A stretch of 64,000 bases of DNA, from assembly GCF_013410665.1 (NCBI RefSeq), contig NZ_JACCFM010000001.1, positions 558,001 to 622,000 of the forward strand, read 5' to 3'. Position numbers and translations under genes: made by a program. The notes below the pieces were generated by a model, which was given only the letters and a program-made list of their open reading frames with translations, did not search any database and was not told the origin of the DNA. Positions 51,847-60,250 of the stretch are shown here, piece by piece (the first letter of the stretch is position 1; each line of letters starts with the position of its first letter). This DNA is from Leifsonia psychrotolerans (GTDB taxonomy: Bacteria; Actinomycetota; Actinomycetes; Actinomycetales; Microbacteriaceae).

Positions 51847-53007
51847 ATGCTCCGCTCGCTCTACTCCGGCATCTCCGGACTCCGTTCGCACCAGACCATG
51901 CTCGACGTCACAGGCAACAACATCGCCAACGTCAACACCGTCGGCTTCAAGTCGTCAGCCGTGCAATTTCAGGACACGCTCTCCCAAGTCGTGAAGAACG
52001 GCAGTGGCGCCGGGAATCAGGTCGGAGGCACCAACCCGGCTCAGGTCGGGCTTGGCGTGCAGGTCGCTGCGGTCTCGACCAACTTCGCCCAGGGCTCGGC
52101 TCAGGCCACGGGAAAGCCGACTGACCTGATGATTGCCGGCGACGGGTTCTTCCTGGTGCAGTCGGGCGGCGAGACCCGCTACACCCGTAATGGCGCCTTC
52201 GACTTCGACTCGCTGGGCCGTCTCGTCACTGCTGACGGTTCGTTCGTGCAGGGCCGCGCGGCGGTCAACGGGCAGATTCCCGTCGGTGCGGCCGTCGGCC
52301 CGATCACCCTGCCGCTGCAGGCCACGGTTCCGGCCAAGACGACGACCTCGGCGGTCGTGGGCGGAAACCTTCCCGGCGATGCCGTCACCGGCACCGTTTT
52401 GGCTCGCGACATCGACGTGTATGACGCGACCGGCAACAAGACGACGCTGGCGTTGACCTTCACGAAAACCGTTGCGGGTTGGGATGTCAGCGACGGCACG
52501 ACCACGGCCGGTGCGCTCACATTCACCGGCGGAGTTCTGACCGGCCCCTCGACGTTCCCCGTGGGCGGCATCTCCGTTGACATGTCGGCGGTCACCGGCT
52601 CCGCAAACCTGACGACCATCGCGGTGAACAGCCAGAACGGTGCCGCGGCGGGAACCCTCACGTCGTACTCCATCGCGTCGGACGGCACTGTGCTCGGCAC
52701 GTTCAGCAACGGCGAGACCCGCTCGATCGCCCAGATCGCACTCGCGACCTTCGCAAATCCGGGTGGACTCGAGAAGGCCGGCGGCTCCACGTACCGCGTC
52801 AGTGTGAGCTCGGGCAATGCCGTGCTGGGGGCGGCGGGTGACCCCGGCTTCGGTGGAATGACCAACGGTTACCTCGAGATGTCGAATGTCGACCTGTCCC
52901 AGGAATTCACGAACCTCATCGTGGCTCAGCGCGGTTTCCAGGCCAACGCCCGCATCATCACCACCTCCGACGAGGTACTGCAGGAGCTGACGAACCTGAA
53001 GCGTTAA
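51847..53007 (+). CDS. flgE: Flagellar hook protein, FlgE
   Basis: 386 residues: start MLRSLYSGISGLRSHQTMLDVTGNNIANVNTVGFKSS, the FlgE/F/G middle (DLMIAGDGFFLV, YTRNGAFDFDSLGRLVTADG), a D2-type insertion (DIDVYDATGNKTTLALTFTK) that marks FlgE rather than FlgG, and the C-terminal VDLSQEFTNLIVAQRGFQANARIITTSDEVLQEL. The only rod/hook protein of this class in the cluster apart from FlgB and FlgC. Confidence 0.94.
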   Translation: MLRSLYSGISGLRSHQTMLDVTGNNIANVNTVGFKSSAVQFQDTLSQVVKNGSGAGNQVGGTNPAQVGLGVQVAAVSTNFAQGSAQATGKPTDLMIAGDGFFLVQSGGETRYTRNGAFDFDSLGRLVTADGSFVQGRAAVNGQIPVGAAVGPITLPLQATVPAKTTTSAVVGGNLPGDAVTGTVLARDIDVYDATGNKTTLALTFTKTVAGWDVSDGTTTAGALTFTGGVLTGPSTFPVGGISVDMSAVTGSANLTTIAVNSQNGAAAGTLTSYSIASDGTVLGTFSNGETRSIAQIALATFANPGGLEKAGGSTYRVSVSSGNAVLGAAGDPGFGGMTNGYLEMSNVDLSQEFTNLIVAQRGFQANARIITTSDEVLQELTNLKR

Positions 53008-53022
53008 GAACGACAGAGGGTG

Positions 53023-53052
53023 AGGGCGGTTCCGAGATTCTCGGGCCGCCCT
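53023..53052 (+). terminator. Hairpin after flgE, probable terminator
   Basis: AGGGCGG (53023-53029) pairs with CCGCCCT (53046-53052), with an inner CCGAG-ATT-CTCGG stem; no good U tract follows. It lies in the 211-bp gap between flgE and flbD. Confidence 0.65.
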
Positions 53053-53150
53053 GACGCGTTTAACCCCTCACATGGGGGGCGGGAGGGAGTCAAAGTAGTC
53101 GCCCTGCACCCGTGTCGGCATATGTGTGGACACAAAATTCGTTGGGCTCC

Positions 53151-53177
53151 TGACGAATCCCGAAGGATAGCCGACAG
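53151..53177 (+). promoter_or_regulatory. Sigma-28/sigma-D-like promoter of flbD-motA-motB, weaker match
   Basis: TGACG (53151-53155), 14 bp, then GCCGACAG (53170-53177). Spacing agrees with the fliC, flgB and fliM elements but two -10 positions differ. flbD starts 42 bp downstream. Confidence 0.5.
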
Positions 53178-53218
53178 TATGATCGACGGCTTCACTTCAT
53201 CGACATCACGAGGACAGA

Positions 53219-53500
53219 ATGATCGTAGTCACCCGGCTGAACCAGAGCCACTTCGCGGTCAATCCCGACCTCGTTGAGCGGATTCACGAGAATCCAGACA
53301 CCACCCTTGTGCTCGTCGACGGCACGACATTCATCGTGACCGAGACGATGAGCGAGGTGATCGACAAGATTGCGGCATATCGCGCTCGCGTGATTCAGCT
53401 GGCCAGTCGGCCAGCCGATTATCCGATCCACGGCATCCGTCATCTGGAAGCCGTTCCGGACGAGCAGCCCTGGGAACCGCGCGAACCGAGGAAGAACTGA
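53219..53500 (+). CDS. flbD: FlbD-family flagellar protein
   Basis: 93 residues: MIVVTRLNQSHFAVNPDLVERIHENPDTTLVLVDGTTFIV is typical of the small FlbD family found before motA in Gram-positive clusters. The extra ~25 C-terminal residues (YPIHGIRHLEAVPDEQPWEPREPR) lengthen it. Its role is unknown. The stop overlaps the motA start (TGATG). Confidence 0.88.
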   Translation: MIVVTRLNQSHFAVNPDLVERIHENPDTTLVLVDGTTFIVTETMSEVIDKIAAYRARVIQLASRPADYPIHGIRHLEAVPDEQPWEPREPRKN

Positions 53501-54321
53501 TGGATCCCGCAACCATAATCGGCCTCCTTCTGGCCTTCGGATCCCTCTTTGCGATGATCACCATGGAGGGTGCCCACGTCACCTCCATTCTGCTTCCGCC
53601 GCCCATGATTCTGGTCTTCGGTGCGACAATCGCTGTCGGCATCGCCGGCTCGACGCTGACCGACACCGTCTCGGCCTTCACGGCGTTGCCGCGTGCGTTC
53701 CGCGGCAAGGTCGAGAAGCCCAAACAGGTGATTGACCAGATGGTGCACCTGGCCGAGACAGCACGGAAGAACGGTCTTCTCGCCCTCGAACAGGAAGCCG
53801 CAAACGTCAAGGATCCCTACCTCCGAGATGCCCTGCAAAACATTGCAGACGGCACAGATGGCGAAGAGTTGCGCACGCTGCTCGAAGACGAAGTGATCAC
53901 CACCTCCAAGGTAAATCGCGGAGCCGGAAAGTTCTTCAAAGCGCTCGGTGGCTACGCGCCGACGGTGGGCATTATCGGAACCGTGGTGTCACTCACGCAC
54001 GTTCTCGAAAACCTCGACAACCCCAGCACGCTCGGGCCGTCGATCGCCACGGCGTTCGTCGCAACCCTCTGGGGCCTGCTTTCGGCCAACTTCATTTGGT
54101 TGCCGATCGGTGACCGGTTGAACCGTCTCGCCGAACTCGAAACCGAGCGCATGAATCTCATCCTTGAGGGCGTTCTGGCCATTCAGTCCGGGAGCCAGCC
54201 TCGTCTGCTGGGGGAGCGCCTCAGCGCCATGGTGCCGAAGCGAAAGCTGTCGAAGGCCGAGCAGAAGGCCGAGCAGAAGTCCACCAAGATGGAAGACCTG
54301 TTTGACAGCGAGGCAGCGTGA
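53500..54321 (+). CDS. motA: Flagellar stator protein, MotA
   Basis: 273 residues with four membrane helices (~1-22, 28-50, 150-172, 182-205). Conserved segments: ETARKNGLLALEQEA, the cytoplasmic DEVITTSKVNRGAGKFFKALGGYAPTVGIIGTVVSLTHVLENLDNP and SIATAFVATLWGLLSANFIWLPI. It forms the ion channel with MotB. A Lys/Glu-rich tail ends the protein. 4-nt overlap with motB. Confidence 0.94.
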   Translation: MDPATIIGLLLAFGSLFAMITMEGAHVTSILLPPPMILVFGATIAVGIAGSTLTDTVSAFTALPRAFRGKVEKPKQVIDQMVHLAETARKNGLLALEQEAANVKDPYLRDALQNIADGTDGEELRTLLEDEVITTSKVNRGAGKFFKALGGYAPTVGIIGTVVSLTHVLENLDNPSTLGPSIATAFVATLWGLLSANFIWLPIGDRLNRLAELETERMNLILEGVLAIQSGSQPRLLGERLSAMVPKRKLSKAEQKAEQKSTKMEDLFDSEAA

Positions 54322-55118
54322 GCGCCCCGCGGCGGCGTCGCGGCGTCGACAACGAAGAGGTGCACAACGACGAGCGTTGGATGGCCTCATACATGGATAT
54401 GGTCACGGTGCTGCTGTGCATGTTCATCGTTCTCTATGCCATGTCAACCGTGGATGCGGCAAAATTCGAGAAGCTGCGGGCGTCACTGGCGACGGGCTTT
54501 GGCACCGAGGCGGGCGAGACCGTTGACACGGCAGAGGGAATCGTGGTTCGGGCCGAGGACATCGGCAAGGAAGGGTCGCTGTACGAGAACACGGTGTACA
54601 ACGCGAACGCCGATCTTGCCGTGAAAGAGATCGAGGATCTGACGGCGGTACGCGATCAGATCTCGGCCGGCCTGACGACTCAGGGTTTGGCGGATGCCGT
54701 CAACTTCACGATCACCGAGCGGGGTTTGACGGTTGGTCTGATCGGCGCCGAAACATTTTTCAGCGGCAACAGCGTGGTGATGACCGAGAAGGCCCTCGCG
54801 GTGCTCGGTATTGTGGCACCGGTGATTGCCGGCATCCCGAACGAAGTGTCGGTCGAAGGACATGCGGACCCGATCGGGAGTTCGGGCATGTACCCCACCG
54901 ACTGGGAGCTCTCCAGCGGCAGAGCCACCCAGGTTGTGCGCTACTTCGTCGAGCAGGGCGGACTCGCCCAACAGCGTGCTTCTGCGGTTGGCTACGGCTC
55001 CGCGCGGCCGTCCGCGGCCAACGAGAGTCCACTGAATCGTCGGGTCGACGTGGTTGTTCTCTCGGATCAGTCCGATGCAGTGCGTGCCCTCATTCCCGGC
55101 TTGCTCGGCACACAGTAG
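54318..55118 (+). CDS. motB: Flagellar stator protein, MotB
   Basis: 266 residues: a basic N terminus (RRRRGVD), the single helix with the ion-binding Asp D27 in SYMDMVTVLLCMFIVLYAMS, a plug/linker, and an OmpA-like peptidoglycan-binding domain (VSVEGHADPIGSS, LSSGRATQVVRYFVEQGG, NRRVDVVVLS). Anchors the stator to the wall. No fliL follows; the next gap is the fliM promoter. Confidence 0.94.
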   Translation: MSAPRRRRGVDNEEVHNDERWMASYMDMVTVLLCMFIVLYAMSTVDAAKFEKLRASLATGFGTEAGETVDTAEGIVVRAEDIGKEGSLYENTVYNANADLAVKEIEDLTAVRDQISAGLTTQGLADAVNFTITERGLTVGLIGAETFFSGNSVVMTEKALAVLGIVAPVIAGIPNEVSVEGHADPIGSSGMYPTDWELSSGRATQVVRYFVEQGGLAQQRASAVGYGSARPSAANESPLNRRVDVVVLSDQSDAVRALIPGLLGTQ

Positions 55119-55159
55119 TGCGGGGGTCCGCGTGAGCAGAAAGAGTGCGGCCTACACCT

Positions 55160-55186
55160 AACGAACCGGGGTCGCCGGTCGATTGT
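55160..55186 (+). promoter_or_regulatory. Sigma-28/sigma-D-like promoter of the fliM operon
   Basis: TAACG (55160-55164), 14 bp, then GTCGATTG (55179-55186). It ends only 8 bases before ATG 55195, so transcription would start at or near that ATG. A downstream GTG at 55213 with GGAG at 55205-55208 would be a normal distance away. Confidence 0.65.
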
Positions 55187-55194
55187 GAGATCTG

Positions 55195-56097
55195 ATGACC
55201 ACTCGGAGTGAAGTGAAGCCAACCCTGCCGTCGACGGCGAAAGATGCCGAGGTTTACGACTTTCGGCGTCCGACGACGCTCGCCCGTGAACACTCCCGCG
55301 TGCTTGAGCTGGCTTTTGAGACCTTCGCCCGTCAGTGGGGAACCCAGCTGACGGCCAAAGTTCGTGTGCGGTCGCAGGTCAATTTCGAGTTCGTCTCGAT
55401 GCACACATACGACGAGTACGCGGCATCCTTGCCCAGCACGACGGCGATGGTGCTGCTCGCCCTCGCCGGTCACGACTCGAAGGCCGTCATCCAGCTGCCC
55501 ACCTTGACCGCACTCGGCTGGTTCAGCCACATGCTCGGCGGCAACGGCTCGCATAACGAAACCGAACGCAAATTCACACAGATCGAACAGTCGATGATGC
55601 GCAAGCTCATGGCTGACGCGATCGACGATCTGCGCTACTCGTTCGGCCCCCTGCTGTCGGCCGACATCGTGGTCGACAGCATTCACCACAACTCCCAGTT
55701 CGCCCAGGCCGCCGCCACGTCAGAACTGATGATCGTCGCCAGTTTCACCGTTCAGGTGGGGGAGCGTGCCTCACATGCGACGCTCGCAATTCCCGCCGAC
55801 GTGCTGCTGCGCCAATTGGGCGCTGCCAACCCGGTGATCAACGCCACGGATGCTGCGGATCTGATTCAAAATCAGGTGTCGCACGTGCCCGTCGACGTCG
55901 CCGTGCAATTTCCGGGCAAGCGCGTGTGGGCGGCCGACATCCTGGCCTTGGCCGTGGGCGATCTCATTCCACTCGGGCATGCCGGACATAAGCCGCTGGA
56001 TGTCGCCGTGGACGGCCACACCCTCGCGTATGCCGCCGTCGGAGCCACCGGCTCGCGGATGGCCTGCGTCATCACTGAAATTCAGGAGAACAACTGA
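55195..56097 (+). CDS. fliM: Flagellar motor switch protein, FliM
   Basis: 300 residues from ATG 55195; GTG 55213 (294 residues) is a serious alternative because GGAG precedes it and the promoter-like element ends at 55186. N-terminal YDFRRPTTLAREHSRVLELAFETFARQW and the central LGGNGSHNETERKFTQIEQSMMRKLMADAIDDLRYSFGPLL are FliM hallmarks; the C-terminal SpoA domain follows (VDVAVQFPGKRVWAADILALAVGDLIPLGH). It binds CheY-P and FliN in the C ring. Confidence 0.93.
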   Translation: MTTRSEVKPTLPSTAKDAEVYDFRRPTTLAREHSRVLELAFETFARQWGTQLTAKVRVRSQVNFEFVSMHTYDEYAASLPSTTAMVLLALAGHDSKAVIQLPTLTALGWFSHMLGGNGSHNETERKFTQIEQSMMRKLMADAIDDLRYSFGPLLSADIVVDSIHHNSQFAQAAATSELMIVASFTVQVGERASHATLAIPADVLLRQLGAANPVINATDAADLIQNQVSHVPVDVAVQFPGKRVWAADILALAVGDLIPLGHAGHKPLDVAVDGHTLAYAAVGATGSRMACVITEIQENN

Positions 56098-56099
56098 TC

Positions 56100-56798
56100 A
56101 TGCCAACGACCACCCTGCACGCAGACGCTGCCGCTGCGCTGGCCGCACTCATCCCGAACGCCTCGGTGCTGGTTGCCGCGCCGCGCACCTCGGGACCTCG
56201 GCTGGGCGAGGAGGTTTCGCAGTCCGTGCAGGCCACCGTCGTCGGCTCACAGTCCGCCGATCTGGCCATTGCGCTCCTCGACACCGATTCGCTCGGTGTC
56301 GCGCTGGCCGAAGGTTCGACCGCTGTGGCCGTGACGGACATTCTGCGGCCGGCTCTGGAAGCCGCGGCCGGCACGCTGGGTCACGGTGTGCTCGGCACCG
56401 CCCGCATTGATAACGCGACCGACCTGTTCAACGACGCTGCGGCCCAGGTGTACTCCCTCAGCGACGGTGCGAACACCGTGGGCTGGTTCGCCATTCGTCT
56501 GCGTGACAACAGCACCTCCGGTGCGTTGGTCTCGAACGAACCGGTCGCGGGCAAGTTGGGACGTATCAACAACGTCGAAATGTCTCTCACGGTTGAGATC
56601 GGACGCACGCGGATGTCGGTGCGCGAGGTGCTGGGTCTGGAACCGGGTGCAGTGGTCGAGTTGGACCGGTCGGCAGGAGCCCCCGCTGACATCCTGCTCA
56701 ATGGTCGTCTGATTGCTCACGGCGAGGTCGTCGTGGTTGACCAGGATTACGCCGTGCGGGTCACCAAGATCATGGATGTTCCGGACAGTCTGGCGTAG
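56100..56798 (+). CDS. fliN: Flagellar motor switch protein, FliN, with N-terminal extension
   Basis: 232 residues. The C-terminal ~80 residues are the SpoA/FliN domain (VEMSLTVEIGRTRMSVREVLGLEPGAVVELDRSAGAPADILLNGRLIAHGEVVVVDQDYAVRV). The first ~145 residues form an extra domain (ALIPNASVLVAAPRTSG, VTDILRPALEAAAGTLGHGVLG), which most FliN lack; it may be CheC/FliY-like. ATG is 2 nt after the fliM stop. Confidence 0.92.
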   Translation: MPTTTLHADAAAALAALIPNASVLVAAPRTSGPRLGEEVSQSVQATVVGSQSADLAIALLDTDSLGVALAEGSTAVAVTDILRPALEAAAGTLGHGVLGTARIDNATDLFNDAAAQVYSLSDGANTVGWFAIRLRDNSTSGALVSNEPVAGKLGRINNVEMSLTVEIGRTRMSVREVLGLEPGAVVELDRSAGAPADILLNGRLIAHGEVVVVDQDYAVRVTKIMDVPDSLA

Positions 56799-57259
56799 TG
56801 GACACTCTGTTTCTTGCGCTGCGAGTTCTGCTCTCGCTCGCCGCCGTTCTGGCTGTCATCTGGTTTGCCCATAAGCGGCTGACCAGTGGCAGCCGCGCCG
56901 CAAAAGTAGCCAACCCGATCACGGTGATCAGCCGTCAGGGACTCGCCCAAAAGGCATCCGTGGTGATCATCGAGGCCGAGGGGCAACGATTCGTGCTGGG
57001 CGTGACCGAGCAGGCGGTCAACGTGCTGTATCAGCGTGAAAGCAGTATCGCCGCCGATGAGTTCGCCTTTGCCATGGCCGGGTTCGACCTGCCGGAGGCC
57101 GCGGACCCGCAGGCGGACTCCGTGCCGGTCGACATCAACCCTGCAGGACCCAAACACTCGCTCACCCCACCCGCATCGCAAGGAATGCTCCGCGGATCAA
57201 TTCTTTCGGCTGAGACATGGAAGCTCTCCTTCGCCGCGCTGAGGCAAGGACTGAAATAG
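56798..57259 (+). CDS. fliO: Flagellar biosynthetic protein, FliO
   Basis: 153 residues; a single N-terminal membrane helix (LFLALRVLLSLAAVLAVIWFAHK) and the short conserved core ISRQGLAQKASVVIIEAEGQRFVLGVTEQAVNVLYQ. Assists assembly of the FliPQR export gate. GTG overlaps the fliN stop (TAGTG); the stop in turn overlaps the fliP start. Confidence 0.9.
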   Translation: MDTLFLALRVLLSLAAVLAVIWFAHKRLTSGSRAAKVANPITVISRQGLAQKASVVIIEAEGQRFVLGVTEQAVNVLYQRESSIAADEFAFAMAGFDLPEAADPQADSVPVDINPAGPKHSLTPPASQGMLRGSILSAETWKLSFAALRQGLK

Positions 57260-58119
57260 TGTCATTCTCCAGGGCTTCACTGCCCAGGATGCACGCGCCG
57301 CGGTCGGCAACGGTGTGGCGCTGGGCTGCGATGCTTTCCGTGGCAGCGATCATTGCCGCCGCGATTCTGCTCCTGCAGACAACGCCCAGCCACGCCGTTC
57401 CCGGTGACCCGGGTGAGCCCGTCGGTCCGGGGGGACCCGCGACCCCCGGCGGTGGCGGTGGTGTCTCGATCGATATCAATGGCCCGGATGGAACGCCGTC
57501 GTCGGCCATTGTCACCCTGATCGGAATCACGCTGCTGTCGGTGGCGCCGGCGCTTCTGTTGATGATGACGTCGTTCACCAAAATCTTCGTGGTGCTGGCG
57601 ATGGCCCGAAATGCCCTCGCGCTCCCCTCGATCCCACCCAATCAGGTACTCGCCGGGCTGGCCCTGTTTCTCACCCTGTTCATCATGTGGCCGGTACTGA
57701 CCGAGGTGAACACACTCGGTGTGCGGCCCTATCTCGCCGGAACAGCCAGTTTCGATGACGCCCTCGCCGCCGGTTCCGAGCCGTTGCGCACCTGGATGTT
57801 GCACTTCACGCGGGAGCAGGATCTTGCACTGATGCTGCGGGCGGGCGGAGCCGCGAACCCGGCGAGCCCGGAATCCGTCGACATGATCACGCTGATCCCG
57901 GCGTTCATGATCTCCGAACTCCGTGCCGCGTTCATCATCGGTTTCGTGATCTTCATCCCATTCCTCGTCATCGACCTGGTGGTCTCGGCCGCACTCATGT
58001 CGATGGGAATGATGATGCTGCCGCCGGTGATGATCTCGCTTCCGTTCAAGATCCTGCTGTTCATCCTCGTTGACGGGTGGGCCATGATCATCACGTCGCT
58101 GATCGAGAGTTACAACTAA
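57259..58119 (+). CDS. fliP: Flagellar export gate protein, FliP
   Basis: 286 residues from GTG 57259 (AAGGA 8 nt upstream and 1-nt overlap with fliO); an ATG at 57217 would add 14. A signal-like helix (VWRWAAMLSVAAIIAAAILLLQ) is followed by a Gly/Pro-rich collagen-like stretch (PGDPGEPVGPGGPATPGG), then the FliP domain: LLMMTSFTKIFVVLAMARNAL, PPNQVLAGLALFLTLFIMWP, LIPAFMISELRAAFIIGF and SMGMMMLPPVMISLPFKILLF. Core of the export channel. Confidence 0.93.
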   Translation: MSFSRASLPRMHAPRSATVWRWAAMLSVAAIIAAAILLLQTTPSHAVPGDPGEPVGPGGPATPGGGGGVSIDINGPDGTPSSAIVTLIGITLLSVAPALLLMMTSFTKIFVVLAMARNALALPSIPPNQVLAGLALFLTLFIMWPVLTEVNTLGVRPYLAGTASFDDALAAGSEPLRTWMLHFTREQDLALMLRAGGAANPASPESVDMITLIPAFMISELRAAFIIGFVIFIPFLVIDLVVSAALMSMGMMMLPPVMISLPFKILLFILVDGWAMIITSLIESYN

Positions 58120-58391
58120 TGGACAGCAACGCAGTACTCGACATCGGTTTGCAGGCGCTCGTCGTTGCCGCAAAGTTGGCAGCGCCCGTGTTGATCACGG
58201 CGCTCGTCGTGGGCTTCGCGATCTCCCTGTTCCAGTCGATCACCCAGATTCAGGAGGTGACGCTCTCGTTCGTTCCGAAGGCCATCGCCGTCTCGCTGGC
58301 CTTGCTGATCACCGGCCACTGGATGATCGCGGAGATCGTCTCATTCACCCACGCGATGTTTGACAAAATTCCTGGGCTGCTGGGCGGCTGA
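58119..58391 (+). CDS. fliQ: Flagellar export gate protein, FliQ
   Basis: 90 residues with two membrane helices: LDIGLQALVVAAKLAAPVLITALVVGFAISLFQSITQIQEVTLSFVPKAIAV and LALLITGHWMIAEIVSFT. ATG 58119 overlaps the fliP stop (TAATG). Forms the FliPQR complex. Confidence 0.95.
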   Translation: MDSNAVLDIGLQALVVAAKLAAPVLITALVVGFAISLFQSITQIQEVTLSFVPKAIAVSLALLITGHWMIAEIVSFTHAMFDKIPGLLGG

Positions 58392-58393
58392 GC

Positions 58394-59152
58394 GTGAACA
58401 TTCCCCTTGACCTGAACTGGATCGAAGCCGTGATGCTGGCCAGCGTGCGCATGACGGCTTTCGTCGTGATCGCACCGCCATTTTCCTATAAGGCGATCCC
58501 GGCGCGGGTAAAGGCGATGCTGGCGTTGGGCCTGGCTGTGGCGGTTTCGCCGCGGATCACGACAGACTACGTCTCGCTCGACACCGCCGGTTTCGTGGGG
58601 GCCCTGATTCTGGAGCTGCTCGTCGGAGGGGCACTCGGGTTTCTGGTCTTGCTCGTCTTTTCCGCGGTTCAGTCGGCTGGAAACCTCATCGACATGTTCG
58701 GTGGGTTTCAGATGGCGCAGGGCTTCGACCCGGGAACACAGATCAACGGTGCCCAGTTCAGTCGGTTCTTTCACATGACCGCGCTGGCACTTCTGCTGTC
58801 GTCGGGTGCGTATCTGCTGATCATCGGGGGACTGACCCGAACCTTCGACGTGATTCCGCTCGGAGGCGGCCTCGATCTCGCGCACCCTGCACAACTCATC
58901 GTCACCGGGGTCTCGCAGATGTTTCTGGCGGCGGTGCAGATCGCCGGCCCGCTCATCGTCGTGCTCTTTCTTGCGGATGCCGGCCTGGGGCTGCTCACTC
59001 GTGTCGCCCCGGCGCTCAACGCGTTCGCCATGGGGTTCCCGTTGAAGGTCATGATCACCCTGACTCTCGGCGGGCTCGTCTTTGCCGCCTTGCCGGATGT
59101 GGTGGCCCGGCTCACCGATAACGCCGTCGGTCTGATTCTGGGGGTGCGCTAG
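58394..59152 (+). CDS. fliR: Flagellar export gate protein, FliR
   Basis: 252 residues, about six membrane helices, GTG start. Conserved stretches: RMTAFVVIAPPFSYKAIPARVKAMLALGLAVAVSP, GGFQMAQGFDPGTQINGAQFSRFF, LLTRVAPALNAFAMGFPLKVMITL. Completes the FliPQR pore; flhB follows directly. Confidence 0.94.
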   Translation: MNIPLDLNWIEAVMLASVRMTAFVVIAPPFSYKAIPARVKAMLALGLAVAVSPRITTDYVSLDTAGFVGALILELLVGGALGFLVLLVFSAVQSAGNLIDMFGGFQMAQGFDPGTQINGAQFSRFFHMTALALLLSSGAYLLIIGGLTRTFDVIPLGGGLDLAHPAQLIVTGVSQMFLAAVQIAGPLIVVLFLADAGLGLLTRVAPALNAFAMGFPLKVMITLTLGGLVFAALPDVVARLTDNAVGLILGVR

Positions 59153-60250
59153 ATGTCTGACGCTCAAGAGAGAACCGAAAACGCCACCGAGAAGCGCATG
59201 AAGGATGTGCGCAGCAAGGGCAAGCTTCAAAAGTCGCAGGATGTGACGGCCTGGCTGGGCGTGGGGGCCGCGGCGGTCATGCTGCCGGCCACGATCACGG
59301 CAGGAACCGCAGCGGCAACCCACCAGATGTTCGCGATCGGCCAGGTCGCGGCCAGGCCGCAGACCGGAACGGCGCTCGAACTCCTGGGTGAGGGGCTGTC
59401 GACGATCGTGCCGACCATGTCGCTCATGCTCGCCGCCGTCGTCGTGGCTGTTTTCGTGGGCTCGGCCGCGCAAGGCGGCATCCACCCTAAAAAACTCGCC
59501 GGCAAATTCGAGCAGTTCGACCCGGTGAAGGGGATCAAGCGGGTGTTCGGCACCCAGGCGTTGTGGCAGGGCGTGAAGACGTTGGCGAAGACGGCAGTGG
59601 TGGGTCTGGTGCTCTACGCCGTGATCCAGGGTCTGATGCCGGTGCTCATGACGTCGGGCGGCCTGAGTATCACGGCCGTCATCGCGGCAGCCTCCGAGGG
59701 GGCCACCGCGCTGATGATTGCGGCCGTTGCGGCCGGGCTGCTTCTGGCTGCCGCCGATGTGTTCGTCGTGATGAAGCGCAACCGCAAGCAGACCCGAATG
59801 ACGAAAAAGGAGGTCACCGATGAGAACAAGAACTCCGACGGTGATCCCCTGATCAAGTCGCAGCGGCGCTCCCGGCAGCTCGCGATGAGCCGCAACCGAA
59901 TGATCGCGTCCGTCGCGACGGCCGATGTTGTGATCGTCAATCCCACCCACGTAGCCGTTGCACTGAAGTACGAGCCCGGCAAGTCGGCCCCCCGCATCGT
60001 CGCCAAGGGCTCGGGTCATAACGCCACACGCATCCGTGAGGAAGCCACAGCCGAGAACGTGCCGATGGTCTCTGATATCCCGTTGGCTCGCGCGTTGCAC
60101 GCCGCCTGCGATGTCGGCACCGAGATTCCGGTCGAGTTCTACAACGCCGTTGCCCGTGTGCTCACCTTTGTCGCCGCACTGACTCGTCGAGGCGCCTCAT
60201 CGGGAATCCACACCATGACTCAGCCCGCCCTCACCCCCGGAGGAAACTAG
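59153..60250 (+). CDS. flhB: Flagellar export switch protein, FlhB
   Basis: 365 residues: N-terminal SDAQERTENATEKRMKDVRSKGKLQKSQDVTAW, four membrane helices, MTKKEVTDENKNSDGDPLIKSQRRSRQLAM, and the autocleavage site NPTH (about 59939-59950) in VIVNPTHVAVALKYEP. It switches export from hook to filament substrates after FliK contact. Stop overlaps the flhA GTG by one base. Confidence 0.96.
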   Translation: MSDAQERTENATEKRMKDVRSKGKLQKSQDVTAWLGVGAAAVMLPATITAGTAAATHQMFAIGQVAARPQTGTALELLGEGLSTIVPTMSLMLAAVVVAVFVGSAAQGGIHPKKLAGKFEQFDPVKGIKRVFGTQALWQGVKTLAKTAVVGLVLYAVIQGLMPVLMTSGGLSITAVIAAASEGATALMIAAVAAGLLLAAADVFVVMKRNRKQTRMTKKEVTDENKNSDGDPLIKSQRRSRQLAMSRNRMIASVATADVVIVNPTHVAVALKYEPGKSAPRIVAKGSGHNATRIREEATAENVPMVSDIPLARALHAACDVGTEIPVEFYNAVARVLTFVAALTRRGASSGIHTMTQPALTPGGN

